DNA from: Trichodelitschia bisporula
Lineage: Eukaryota > Ascomycota > Dothideomycetes > Phaeotrichales > Phaeotrichaceae
Length of the DNA: 64,000 nt
Direction of reading: 5' to 3'
Assembly: GCA_010356995.1 (NCBI GenBank)
Contig: ML996702.1
Span: 143,013 to 207,012 of the forward strand
Both the position numbers and the translations under genes were made by a program. Numbering within the stretch: position 1 is the first letter of the stretch; each line of letters begins with the position of its first letter. Under the pieces are notes generated by a model. The model did no database searches, had not been told where the DNA came from, and saw only the letters and a program-made list of their open reading frames with translations. Below are positions 1 to 10,500 of this stretch, piece by piece.

Positions 1-58
1 GAACCGACTGACTAGTAGTTGCGTGGGTGACCAGCAGCGAATCCCAGTTGCTGTATGT
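1..58 (+). rRNA. 5S rRNA, 3' part only (cut by window edge)
   Basis: The first 58 bases match the 3' half of a fungal 5S rRNA: the internal promoter stretch TAGTAGTTGCGTGGGTGACC, then AGCGAATCCCAG and the 3' strand of helix I, CTGTATGT. A T-rich Pol III stop (TTTTTGCTCTTTTT) follows. It differs from the complete copy 200 bp downstream at 6 of 58 positions, four of them C-to-T or G-to-A changes. The 5' half lies outside the window. Confidence 0.85.
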
Positions 59-140
59 TTTTGCTCTTTTTGCCGAACCCTTCTATCCTTCCTCTCAAAA
101 AACTAAGAGGATTAATATTTTAACATTGTCTCCTTTCAGC

Positions 141-258
141 ACATACGGCCACAGATCACAGAGAACACCAGTCCCCGTCTGCTCACTGAAGTTAAGCTGT
201 GAATCGATTGATTAGTAGTTGAGTGGGTGACCATCAGCGAATCCCAATTGCTGTATGT
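141..258 (+). rRNA. 5S ribosomal RNA
   Basis: This 118-nt unit has the features of fungal 5S rRNA. Its ends ACATACGGC and GCTGTATGT pair to form helix I. Internally, TCACAG pairs with CTGTGA, the box-A-like GAAGTTAAGC is present, and the box-C-like AGTTGAGTGGGTGACC is followed by AGCGAATCCC. A T run ends the unit. Known 5S genes of filamentous ascomycetes share the ACATACG start and the GGGTGACCA(C/T)CAGCGAATCCC block. It is divergent in places, so it may be a variant gene or a pseudogene. It lies 200 bp after the previous copy, so the two form a short tandem array. Confidence 0.88.
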
Positions 259-454
259 TTTTGCGCTTTTTGCTTGCTATCGGTATGCCGGGACGATACT
301 GTGGTGTATCGAGGTAGTATAGTCGGCGAGGGGCCACAGTGGCAAGCAGCTTGGAAATCGCTGTGTTGCCCCCATCCCATATGGATAACACCAGGAGCTT
401 CGGATTTCTCCTGAGATGAAGTCAACTGGTGCGGACACACTCAATGCGAGCAGA

Positions 455-715
455 CGTCCTGGTAAGCATATACACCGTGGGGGAGCACGTCAGTATTGGA
501 AGGGACATGGCAATGAAGGAAGGCGTACATGATGTAACGTAGTAATGTGCACACCATGGGGGGGAAGGAACATCGGAGGATACAGGGCACGCACAAAGTA
601 TTGAGCTTCGAGCGACTCTGACTCTCCCCTCTTTTGTCTTTTTTACAACTTACAATCTTTCACTTCATACACCATAGCCATTTTGTGTGTCAAGCATGCG
701 CTTCCACTGGCATCC
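455..715 (+). repeat. Dispersed ~200-bp repeat, copy R0 (most diverged)
   Basis: It shares the order of blocks seen in the other copies: AAGGGACAT, ATGATGTAA, AAGGAACATCGGAGGATAC, TCGAGCGACTCTGACTCTC and TTTGTC. Its right end (CTTCATACACCATAGCC, then TCAAGCATGCGCTTCC) also matches copy R1. I do not recognise the family. It could be a solo LTR, a SINE or a MITE-like element. The boundaries are approximate. Confidence 0.65.
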
Positions 716-892
716 GGGGAGGGCGCTGCGGTGACGACTGACAACTGTAGCTACTATGACTACTATGACGACTGTGGCGCTCTGTCCTAAGGATAGAATT
801 GAGAATCGACCCCCGCGCTCGCGACACCGACATCTGGGGACAGTACGGCGGTGACGGTGGTGACGACTGTGATGACTGGTGAACGTGGTCTG

Positions 893-1020
893 ATGCCGAG
901 CTTTGAGGCGCAACGAATTCGAAACGTTGATGCCGAGTTTTGAGGCGCAAGTACTCGAACACTTCCATGTTGGGATTTGAGATGCAAGAGTTTGAGACGT
1001 TGATGTCGATGACACTTGAG
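893..1020. repeat. Degenerate 36-bp tandem repeat, about 3.5 units
   Basis: The unit GTTGATGCCGAGTTTTGAGG followed by CGCAAGNNNTCGAAAC recurs, with drift, starting near 893, 928, 963 and 1000. Each unit keeps GATG, a TTTGAG(G/A) core and a TCGAAAC/TTGAGAC end. It translates on the minus strand to a repeated ASKLGI-like peptide, but nothing else suggests coding. Confidence 0.6.
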
Positions 1021-1720
1021 GCCCGTTAGGCTGCCATCGTTTCATGAACCACCAAGGCATGAAGGCCTCTGGAAAAGTCGTTGCCGCTTGAATGTGCGTT
1101 TTTCGCTGACGGGGGCGGCTACGACCTTTTCAGGCGATCCATGATCCGGTGGGCGGACAAACCCTTCACCGTCTGGGACGTATCGACTTCGTCGTATCGA
1201 GCGACTCCCTCTTCACTCTTCACCCTCTCCCTTCCTCCCCCACACTCCTCCTCGCCTGCAGCGCGCTAAAAATACCTAGGATATCGTATTAGGATTGCTA
1301 ATTGGACAGCGACACCACCCTCCTTTGCAATCGTTCCCGGTGACCGCCAAGAATTGAGGCTCCGGGTTTGAAACGGAGGCCATGAAGCCATGGCAATGGA
1401 GGGTCTCCCTCCACCTTTTCCATTGCCACTAGAACGCCTTACTCACTCCGGAAGCCGTAGCGCTATTTTGGCCTGTCGGGACAGGGGCTCTCCGCTGTAC
1501 TGCATGCATGAGACGCCCTGAAAGGCTGTGGACCTTACAAGGGTGCCGAGCCGATTTCCCGATGCTGCAGCCCTGAGTTCACAGCCTCGTAGCCTGCGGA
1601 ACGCCATGGCGCAAGCAGCTGATGTATCCCCGCACCGATGAATCCTGCGGTGCGGGGATATATGCCCGCTGCTCGCGCTCCTTGGGACGATCATCCATAT
1701 CTATTCGCACGGCGCTCAAA

Positions 1721-3531
1721 ATGGCCCAAACCCTGAGCTTCCTCCTTTTGCTTACCATCCTCCCCCTTGTCCATGGTGTCCCTACGCCAGAGGGCGCGCA
1801 GACGTTCAACGTCAGCGTCCCTGAGGGCTTCACCGTAACCAACCGTGGCAACTACTTCTGCGTTCTACCGGCGTCCTGGTTCAGCGTCATGGTCTTCTAC
1901 CTGGGCAACTACGCCGCGCACGCTGCTACTCTCATCACCTATCCCGGCGAACCGCCCATCTACATTGTCGCAGCCGTTGTCTACGCCCTCTTCTTCCCCA
2001 CCACCGGCATCGTTCGCGGCCTGAACGCCGTGTTCCGCCACGCGCGCTTCCCGTGGGGCGAGCAGACGGACATGCGCTCTGCCGCCCGCGCTGGCGCTCT
2101 TTGCATGGTCGTGCGTACGCCGCTGTGGCGCGACGAGCAGAAGCCCGTGTCGTCGAACGTGTCGCAGACGGCTTTGGCGTCGGAGGAAGTGGCGGAGAAG
2201 CCACAGGGGCACTCCGAACATGTGGCTCGGGCTGTCGAAGAAAACCTGAAGGTGGAGTGGAAAATCATTGAGGGTGCTTGGTGCAAAGAGCTGCCGCAGC
2301 TGTGGCCCTTTTTCGATACCTCCCTCGAACGACCCAAGGCTGCCATGCCCAAGCCGGAAAATCGTCCCTGGTGGCGGAAGATGTTCGACGAACTGATCGA
2401 TCTTGAGCGCAAGGTGCACGGTACTTGCGTCCTTCCTGACAATGGGTACTATGCACTGGCATACGTGCCTCGGAATGCCAACGTCGAGACTGCATTCAAG
2501 GCTCCCGGCGTGCACATTCCAACTCAACTTTCGTCAACGTACAGCTTTATCCGCGCGGTGATTGCGGTTATCCAGGTTTTGTATGCCTCTGCCACGCTGC
2601 TCAAGGCCACTCGTGGGCCTCAAATCAAGCAGTATGGGTTTGCCGCTTTTGGCCTCACTGTCATTCCGTAAGTCTGCCCTGTCGCATGCCATTAGATCAC
2701 GACTGACGTCACAGGTATCTCATCATGTCTGTCATCAATCTAGTCGGCAACGTCCTGACCCCCGACTACAATGCTCTCTACATAGTCGATTCGCCCATTT
2801 TGCAGGAGGCAAAGCAAGTCCACGGCGCCAAAATCGACGGCATCGTCGGGTCGCTAGTCATCGACGAACGTCACCGTGATGCCAGGGTCGACATTGCGAA
2901 CCCGCGGCTCAGAATGGCAGTCACGCAGCGCAGCAGTGGCGCTCTCGTCTCGGCCCCCGCTCCCCCCCGCAACGAAAGGACGGATCTGACCACGAGCTCA
3001 ACAGAGGAATCTCTCAACACGGCACAAGTGACGTGCGTGCAGTCGGGCCACACGCTGTACTGCATTGCCTTCACGTGCCCCGTCATCTCCCGCACCGATT
3101 ACGTCCCCCCAACCAAATTCCTCGAAAGCGACGTCAAGAGCAACTGGAAGTACTTCGATCCCAAACTACGCGCCGAAGTCCACATCCCCGCATACACGTA
3201 CATCTTCTTCTCGTTCGTGTGCGTGGGGCTGGGCTCGCTGACGTTGATTCCCGTGGGCGTTATATCGCGCTTTCATGAGAACAACAGTACGCACGAGCAG
3301 CGCGTGTGGATTGTATCGTGGACAGTTTTTGGCATCGTGATTGGTACGTTTGCTGGCTGGTGGACTGCCATTCTCGACTTTCGCACGGCTGGAGAGGATG
3401 GGTTTGGGAAGTGGGTTAAGTTGGCGGGGAAGATTCTTTTTGCGCTGTTCTTTGCTGCACCTGGTGTGGGCGGGTTTATTATGGTTGGGCAGATGCTGAG
3501 GGAGTATGGGAACTGTGTTAGTTTGAGCTAG
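1721..3531 (+). CDS. Fungal multi-pass membrane protein with signal peptide, function unknown
   Basis: Two exons, 1721-2667 and 2715-3531, give 587 residues. The 47-nt intron (GTAAGT...ACAG) joins CC and G to make Pro, giving IPYLIMSVINL across the junction. The protein opens with a signal peptide (MAQTLSFLLLLTILPLVHG) and then about seven hydrophobic segments, including PIYIVAAVVYALFF, AVIAVIQVLYASATLL, YIFFSFVCVGLGSLTLI and ILFALFFAAPGVGGFI. A hydrophilic loop of about 150 residues lies between the second and third segments. This layout is typical of uncharacterised ascomycete integral membrane proteins; I recognise no enzyme or transporter motif. An earlier in-frame ATG at 1622 exists, but 1721 is chosen because it puts the signal peptide at the N terminus. 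Confidence 0.85.
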
Positions 3532-4521
3532 GGCTGGTTGGTCAGTTGTTTTGATAGGCTAGGTTGGCTGTTTTGAGGGGTTTGTTTTGGATTTCTGGCG
3601 GGGATTTGGAGTTTGGAATGGGATGTTTATGGATTAATGTCCTTTTGTAGGTTTAACGATACCCGTAGCTGGCAGCGCGGATGCTTTCCTGTTCCAGGCC
3701 ACGAACCTTGTCGCAATATGATCTTCAACCTTTTACGGACCGACGCTTCTCCCCCTCACTGGTGATGCTGACATGAGGAAGGAGTATTGCTGGACAGGAA
3801 GGGACAGGGCACGTATGATATAATGCGCGCATGATAGGAGGAAGGAGCAAAAGAGGATACTTGGCGTCATAAGGTATTTAGTCTCGAGCGTCTTTGACTC
3901 TCTTCTTCTTTTTGTCATTTACTAACTCTTCACTTCACATTGTAGCCTTTTGCAAGTATCAAGTCTATGCTTCCATTACCTAGTTCCATATGATCGGTCC
4001 TTCATCCACTCTATCGGAGTAAGGCTGCAAGGGCCAGTACCCACCAGCCAATGGCGAAAACGGAAACGAAACGTCGCCGCGATGATCGACGCAGGCCTCT
4101 GCCTCGTGCGACACACATCTCGAGCTTAAGTGAGTATATCCGATCCCGCACGGCGAGATCGACCTATAGGATTGAAAATCCTTCATGACAGGACTTCGAA
4201 ACCGCCTCCTTCCATCCCTTCCGTCGTCCTCTCACTTCTCGACCGCTTCATCCCGCCATGCCCTCATTAACATCCGACACTCCCGAGCTCCGCAACCTGC
4301 ACTCTAGGCCGGCTGCCGCGCACGCGATAAATTGCGTCTCGATCCCCCGCTCATCTCACCACGATAACCGAGCCCTCACCGCACTTGGTCCTGGCCACCG
4401 CACGGGATGACCTTCCTAACTAACCACCGCCCCTAATCTTGCCACTTCCCTTTACCCTCGCCGACCGCCGGCCTTCCTTCGCCTACATTCCTTCCTCACT
4501 ACCACACCACAATCCTTAGAC
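3532..4521. other. Intergenic region with repeat copy R1 and cutinase promoter
   Basis: The first 200 bp are a T/G-rich 3' flank of the membrane-protein gene. Repeat copy R1 fills roughly 3745-3985. The rest is the pyrimidine-rich promoter and leader of the cutinase gene. I see no additional exon. Confidence 0.6.
3745..3985 (+). repeat. Dispersed ~200-bp repeat, copy R1
   Basis: It carries the family blocks GAAGGAGTATT, ACAGGAAGGGACA, CGCATGATAGGAGGAAGGAG, AAGAGGATACTTGGC, TTTAGTCTCGAGCGTC and TTTGACTCTCTTCTTC. It sits about 210 bp after the stop codon of the upstream gene. Its right end (CTTCACTTCACATTGTAGCC, then TCAAGTCTATGCTTCC) is shared with copy R0. Family and exact ends are unknown. 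Confidence 0.75.
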
Positions 4522-5570
4522 ATGGCACCTAGATTTCTTTTCTTCTGCGCCTTCGCGCTGGCCGCGCAGGCTTCGCCACTTGCGGCACCGCACGGTGTCA
4601 CCGCCGATACTTTTTCTCTCGACGCGCTGCGCGCATACATTCTGGCTGCCCCGCAGGACGATCCGGTGCCGAAGACTGTCTCTTCGCCGAAAGCTGCGGG
4701 CAGTCCCAAGGCCACGGGCGCGCGTCCCAAGCCTGCGGCGAAGGGAACCGGTAGCACAGGCACGGCCAAAGGGACCGGAAGTACCGGCACGACAAAGGGC
4801 TCCAGCGGATTTCTCGGCAGTTTAGGCGGTCTCCTCGGCGGCTCCGGGTCCAGTGACGCCTCCGCTGCCGGCGGCCTCGGCTTCCTCGGCGACGCCCTCG
4901 GCAAGCTGACCAACGGGAACGCGAACGACATCACCTCCGGCGCCGCCTGCAAGCCGGTCACACTGATTTTCGCGCGGGGAACGGGCGAGCCGGGGAATAT
5001 GGGGTATGTGGTTGGGCCCGGGCTGGCACAGGAATTGAAGAAGGCACTTGGTGGGATTGGGGGCGTGGCGGTGCAGGGGTTGGAGTATTCGACGGATTTT
5101 TCTGGGAAGGGCGCGACGACGATGGTGAACCTGGTGAAGCAGGTGGCGGAGAAGTGCCCGGAGACGAAGGTTGTGCTGGGTGGGTATAGTCAGGGGGGGA
5201 TGGTGGTGCATCAAGCGGTGGGGCAGTTGGGGGCGGATGCGGGGAAGGTTGCGGTGAGTGCTCTCGGGCTGGGATTCGGGGGGGTTTGATGGGGCTAATT
5301 TTGCTGCAGGCTGTCGCGACATTCGGCGACCCATTCGGGTCAATGGGCTGGGGGAAGGGGTTCGATGCGAGCAAGGCAATCATCGCGTGTTCCTCGGCGG
5401 ATGCGGTGTGTATTGGGTCGAAGGGTACGCCTGGCGTGGCGGGCTCGGGCAGCCATTTGAGTTATTCGAGTGATGGGAGTATCACGAAGGTGGTGCAGTT
5501 TATTGTGGGGAAGGTTGGGGGGACACCGGCGGTTGAGGGGACGCCGGCGGTTAAGGGGACACCGGCGTAG
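4522..5570 (+). CDS. Cutinase with long low-complexity linker
   Basis: Exons 4522-5253 and 5310-5570 give 330 residues. Cutinases are secreted serine esterases that hydrolyse plant cutin. A signal peptide (MAPRFLFFCAFALAAQASP) comes first. The catalytic domain starts near residue 135 (ITSGAACKPVTLIFARGTGE). The nucleophile is Ser223 in GGYSQGG; Asp275 (SSADAVC) and His293 (GSHLSY) complete the triad, with paired cysteines around them. The 56-nt intron (GTGAGT...GCAG) sits between nucleophile and Asp, giving GKVAAVATFGDPFG. The family is usually 200-230 residues. The excess is a Gly/Ser/Thr/Lys-rich linker (about residues 50-130, with GTGSTGTAKGTGSTGTTKG) and a C-terminal GTPAV(E/K) triplicate. 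The linker could be a glycosylated spacer; that is inference. Confidence 0.95.
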
Positions 5571-6001
5571 AGGTGAATCTAGACGTTTAGACATGCATGG
5601 CGAAGTCTCTGTGGTGATTGCGATGTGGTTATGGGGTGCGTGGACGATTTGAGGTTGGCCTTATGTGTTCCGAGGGGAAGCTTTGCGGGCCCGAGGTATG
5701 CCAATACCCCGTCGGCTTGTTGAAGACCAGGCCGGGCATGAATGCCGGCCCGCCTCAAAGGGTGATATAGATATTAGGCAGGAGCGTTGTTATGTCAGGA
5801 AGGAGCATACTAAGGGACATAATGTAATGAGCGCATGATAGAAGGAGCAAAGGAGGATGGATACTTAGCATCGTGGGTTTAAGTCTCGGGAGTCTCTTCC
5901 TCTCTGTCCTTACTTCAGTCTTCAGTTTTACAGTTACCTTCGTACCTAAACAGCCTTTCCTCCCACCACCAAAGCCGGCCCAGCGACCCATCTCCGCCCA
6001 C
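5571..6001. other. Convergent 3' gap with repeat copy R2
   Basis: The gap separates the 3' ends of the cutinase gene (plus) and the GH81 gene (minus). About half of it is repeat copy R2. I see no coding exon, and each gene must end its transcript within or beside the repeat. Confidence 0.6.
5758..5950 (+). repeat. Dispersed ~200-bp repeat, copy R2
   Basis: It contains GGCAGGAGCGTTGTTATGTC, AGGAAGGAGCAT, AAGGGACATAATGTAATGAG, CGCATGATAGAAGGAGCAAA, GGAGGAT, ATACTTAGCAT and TTTAAGTCTCGGGAGTCTC. Its right end TCAGTCTTCAGTTTTACAG matches copies R3 and R4. Confidence 0.8.
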
Positions 6002-8618
6002 CTACAACCCGCCCAACCCGCTCACATACGCCAAATACCACGTCAAGCTTGCCCCCCCATCCAGATTCCCATAATCGAACGCCGGATCACTAAAGAACCC
6101 CCACGCAGTCCCCGGATCCGCAATCGACAGATCGGCATAAATAACCCCGCGCCACCCACCCTGCGCCTTGTCAATCCCGCCATTCGCGAAGTACTGGCTC
6201 CATTCCTGGGATACAAAGGCGGAGGACCGCATGTACGCGCTGATGGGCGAGATGGGCAGCATGTGGATGCCTTGGATGCAAGAGATGTCGGGTGAGAACC
6301 AGGTCGTGTGGTCGATTTTGTTTTCAAAGAGCTGGCACAGTCAGTATGCTCCGAACACACGCGCTGGAAAGGGCACTCACGATTCCAGCCACCAAATTCC
6401 CCTCGAACCCGCCCGGTTGAACAACGCCCACGTCCCTCCCCGCCGTATAGTAGTAATACGCATTCAGGCTCCTCCGCATCACAGCCAGCAACAACGTCGC
6501 CCGCGCCTCCAGCCCAGTGTCGCCCGTAACCTGGCCCCACATCTTGAGCGCATATCCCGCAAACGCGTCCTCGGAGCTACTCTCCTCGTCCTTTCCATCA
6601 GCGCGTTCATACAGCCCGGTCGCCCAGGAGTGGCCATGGAACCAGTCAAAGGAGCGCCAGGCGGGGTACCACTGCCCGGCTGCGGGCGATGCAAAATCCG
6701 CAACCAGCATATTGACCCAGGCTTTGCCCTGCCCGCCGTTCGCGGTAAGCCACCCCGGATCCATCTCCGCGATAACAGACGCCGTGTGGATGAAATACCC
6801 CCAGTGGAAGTGATGATCGTTGTACACCACATTCCCAAAGTCGGCACCCACGTTCCCGCTCGAGTCGTAACCCCAACTGCTCACCACACCCCCCCAAACA
6901 CCATCATAGAGCAGGGGATGGGTCTGATTGTTCTGGACGAAGATGTTGAACACCTGCTTCAGCTGCTCCAAGCCCGTGAGAGCGAGGGATGCATTCCCCC
7001 CCAGGCGGTCGGCGGCCCAGATAGCGGAAGCGAACTTGCTCAGCGCCTTGCCGCCGTAGTACATACTCCCCGGCCGCACGGCCTGGGCGTAGATGTCCTC
7101 GCCTAGCTCCTTCGCCGCCGCTTCGTTAATCCTCCTCTTGGCATCATCCCCAACCCCCCCAACCGCACCGACAGTCGGACTCCACGGCCCAAACCCGACG
7201 CCGCCGGGCAGATCAGGCTCCACAAACCGCAGCTCCTCTGACAAGAACCCCGCGGCCAGGCCCTTAGTCACCGTCGCGACCCTGAGCCCCGTATCCGCCC
7301 CCCTCAACCCCGCCTCCAACGCAGCAACATGATGCGGCAGTGCGAAAACCAACAACTGTCCCGCCGGTCCCCCCTTTTTCCATTTCAGCGCATACTGCCC
7401 CTGCCCGCCCTGCACCGCGCCACTCAGACTAGCGTCCACCGCCCACGCCCCCGCCGCAGCATCATACGCCGCCTCATCACTCCCCTTCCAATTTGGCGGC
7501 AGAACCGCAAGCTGCAGCGCGCCGGACCACCCGGGAGGGCCGTGCAGCGTACCATCGACCAGGTTCAGTCCCGGCGGAGGGGCGCTGCTGTCCGATGGCA
7601 CCAGGTACGCGAGCCAAGTCTGCCCGTTGCCCAGCGCGAGGGTGTATTTCCACACACCCGTGCCAATGGGCCCATTGTACGTCACGTTGCTGAAACTGCG
7701 GGGCGAGCGCAGGACTGGCGTTGAGGTGTGGTACAGCCCGGTTGCGAGACCCATACCCTGCACCAGCGGGACGGAAAGCACAGAGGGCGCACCTGGCACG
7801 GGGGCGAGGTGCGCGCGGACGCTGAATTGTGTGTAATGGTCGGTCGTTAAGACGGTGGTGTTTATGAAGTCGAGTTCCGCAGCGGAGAACACCAGCGCGC
7901 GCGCCGGCGGCCGCGCATCGGCGAAGAAGTTGCGCGGCGGGTGGGCACCGTCGAATACGAAGCTGCTGCTCGGCGGAGCCCAGACGGCGAAACCGGTCCC
8001 CTCGGAGTCGGTCGTGTTGCGGGTGAAGGCTAGGGCGTAGGGCTGTGTCCAGACGGGATTCATTTGGCCGCCGAGGAGCAGGTTCGCGTAGAACTTATTG
8101 GTTTGAATTGGGCCTGTTCCATTCACGCCGACTGGTTGGATCGGGTGTGAGTGTTGCGCGGCGAAAGGGGGGGCTGCGGCGTCTGAGGCTGCGAAGGCAT
8201 CGCTCACGTCTGGGGCCTGGGGGGTTGAGGAGGCGGCCGGCGAAGGTGAGGGCGAGGCAAAGAGTAAAGAGTTCGGAACTGAGAGCGTATTGGATGGATA
8301 AATGGCACTGCCGCTGAAGGGCGGGGCGGAAGGCTCACCGGCGGCCGAGGACGTCTGCGGCGGAGGGAGTTCAGACGAAGATGGCGGCTCGGAGGGCGTT
8401 TGAAGCGTTGGCACTGGAGCTGGTGGGCCGGGGTTGATGGGAATCGAAGTGAGTTCAGGTGGTGATGTGGAGGATCCTGTTGTCGCGGAAGAGCTGGAGT
8501 CGACCCAAGTACCGGACTGACTTTGAGATTGCCAGGTGCCAGACGGACCCTGAGGCCGCGGAGTAGCGAGCGTGAGAAGAGCGCAAAGCGTGAAGACGAG
8601 TGACCATAATGTCGACAT
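6002..8618 (-). CDS. Endo-1,3(4)-beta-glucanase, GH81 family
   Basis: Exons 8618-6381 and 6331-6002 on the minus strand give 855 residues. GH81 enzymes are secreted or wall-bound endo-1,3-beta-glucanases used in septum and wall remodelling or glucan degradation. A signal peptide (MSTLWSLVFTLCALLTLATP) is followed by about 170 Ser/Pro/Ala-rich residues, a likely glycosylated spacer, then the GH81 domain (FYANLLLGGQMNPVWTQPYA). Family motifs are the acid/base region NDHHFHWGYFIHTA and the Glu-rich SWATGLYERADGKDEESSSE. The 49-nt intron (GTGAGT...CCAG) joins GNLVAGI to LFENKIDHTTWFSP, the family's sequence, followed by IQGIHMLPISPIS. The start at 8618 is chosen over an in-frame ATG at 8708 because the signal peptide then lies at the N terminus. 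Confidence 0.95.
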
Positions 8619-9645
8619 CGTACGGAGTAGAGACCGTGAAAGATGCAGACAGCATCCAGCACTCAATGGGGGGAAGGAGGCGTTATATCCCCTCTGCCTT
8701 ACGGCCACGCAAGCTCCGTACGCGATGGCGCGGGTCCTCCCACTAGACCCGTACGCAGCGCCGCGATCGAGGGCCCAGGAGGGCGGATGGGTCCATGACT
8801 GATATGCGTACCAGTTGAAGGGACCGGTGGGAGATGACGAGGCTGGTGCCCGGAGGGCGGGTGCGCTATGATATAGCTCCCACTCGTCTAGCTCCCCCCC
8901 GCGGGCGAGGTAAAGCTAGCGTCACATATCGGCCCCGGGTTGAAAGGATTTATGCGCGCACGGGCCGGGCCGGGGAGGGGGGGGATATTTATATGTCTGG
9001 GCAAGGGCGAGGCGTGGTCTATGTGATCCTGCGGAATCTCGGCGGAGAATTGCATTAAGAGGTGGAATCCTGTTAATATCCATTTTGTGCCGGTGAGGAT
9101 GTTGAGGAGTGGAGGCTGAAGATGGGCTCGGTTAGGTGATTCTTGTGGGTGTGGTTGGCGACGTGTTCGGACCCCGTGTTTGAACGGCGCGAGTGTCATG
9201 GATGGCGTACAGGTACCACTACCGGGCGAAGGACCCCGGATCGGCGTGGACGGCCGATGATATACACCCGGGCCGCGCGTATAATGCCGATATATCTGTA
9301 GAAAGGCGCGTTAAACAACGAGCTTCAGATCGTTGGCGGCATTAAGTACTGCAACCAGAGAAGGGAACAAACGAACATTCTCCCCTCACCATCTCCTCCG
9401 TGCCACCGCTCGTAACCATCGAGTCGTTAACAAAGCCCCTCATTATTTTCATCGTCGTGAAGATGTGAAGTCACGAAGTCACGAAGTCCCTCGTCGCGCC
9501 GATCCACCCCCACACCTCCACCAACCCACACGGGCCATGCGCCACATCCGCGCCACACCCGCCGCCCCACCACCACCCCACCTCAAACGCGTCCCCGCAT
9601 CACCCACCCCACATCCCTACTACCACTCCCATCCTCCAGCCTACC
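8619..9645. other. Divergent promoter region between GH81 and ATG16 genes
   Basis: About 1 kb of GC-rich sequence separates two divergent start codons. I see no coding exon. There are short G runs (8970-8990) and a small direct repeat, AAGTCACGAAGTCACGAAGTC, near 9468-9490. The last 150 bp are C-rich, as expected for a fungal leader. Confidence 0.55.
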
Positions 9646-10284
9646 ATGGACGCCGGGCTCGCCGAATACGCCGCCAACATCGCGGCAAGGGATAAGCGCG
9701 AGCAGGCACAGCGGGGTGTATTCGATCTGTGTAGGTGTCCTGCCGTGGAACTGGGAAACTGGGACTGGGGGGTCGCTGACGCTTGCGGGACAGATACGCG
9801 ACTTGCGACGAGGTGCGCGGCGGCGGAGGGCGCTGCGCGGAGTGGAGGTGGGAATGCAACAGCTGGAAGCGCGACGGGTGCGGAGAAGACGGCTCGCAGA
9901 GGCACCCCGGTTCCGGACGCCGCGGTCGAGGAACTACGGTCACAGCTGTCCGCTGCGCAGGCCGCGAGGGCGACGCTCGAAAGCCAGGCTCGCGCGGCGG
10001 CGGAATTACAACGACAACATACGGGCTTGCAAGCAAGGACGGAGGCGAAAGAAAGGGAAATCGCGCTTCTGGCACGACGGTTAAGAGACAGAGAGGAGGA
10101 GATACGGGAGCGGAAGAAATTGGTTGAGAGGGTGCAGGATGAGATGGTGGCGTTGAGCTTGCAGTTGAGTATGGCGGAGCAGAAGGCGGAGAGGTTGGAG
10201 GGGGAAAATAAGGATTTGGTTAAGAGGTGGATGGAGAGGGTAGGGGAGGAGGTGGAGAGGATGAACGTTGATAGTCGGTGGTAG
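9646..10284 (+). CDS. ATG16: Autophagy protein Atg16
   Basis: Exons 9646-9730 and 9794-10284 give 191 residues, the usual size of filamentous-fungal Atg16. Atg16 dimerises through a coiled coil and binds Atg5-Atg12 to form the E3-like complex that lipidates Atg8 at the phagophore. The N-terminal Atg5-binding helix is visible (AEYAANIAARDKREQAQRGV), and splicing yields FDLYTRLATR, matching the family's (A)YTRLADR. Residues 75-180 are coiled coil, ending with the conserved SLQLSMAEQKAERLEGENKD and KRWMERVGEEVERMN. The 63-nt intron has donor GTAGGT, branch GCTGAC and acceptor ACAG. It is a multiple of three and has no stop codon, so retention would insert 21 residues. Confidence 0.88.
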   Translation: MDAGLAEYAANIAARDKREQAQRGVFDLCRCPAVELGNWDWGVADACGTDTRLATRCAAAEGAARSGGGNATAGSATGAEKTARRGTPVPDAAVEELRSQLSAAQAARATLESQARAAAELQRQHTGLQARTEAKEREIALLARRLRDREEEIRERKKLVERVQDEMVALSLQLSMAEQKAERLEGENKDLVKRWMERVGEEVERMNVDSRW

Positions 10285-10500
10285 GAGGGATGGTTAGAAC
10301 TAGTCGTGGGTCCTGCGGCTTCGGTACGGCGTCTGAATCTCTGCGCGAAGGGGACGACGTTTCTCTATGGGTTGTATGGCTTCTACGGCATCGGTACGGC
10401 GTCACGGTATCTGCATCTCCGCGAAGGCGGAAGGGCGCTTCTTTATGGCTTCCATCGCTTCTACAACATCGCTGCCTCTCTCCACCGTCCGCACCTCCAT

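Larger units (their letters stand above)
259..1720. other. Intergenic region, repeats only
   Basis: Between the 5S copy and the first protein gene I see no credible coding exon. The region holds one copy of the dispersed repeat (about 455-715), a stretch rich in GAC/GTGAC triplets (730-870) and a degenerate 36-bp tandem repeat (893-1020). Bases 1270-1720 look like the promoter and leader of the following gene, with no clear TATA box. Confidence 0.6.

Noticed and set aside
1865-2527. 220-codon minus-strand open frame
   Set aside because: It lies entirely opposite exon 1 of the multi-pass membrane protein, which has a signal peptide, spans and an in-phase intron. The frame is a shadow.
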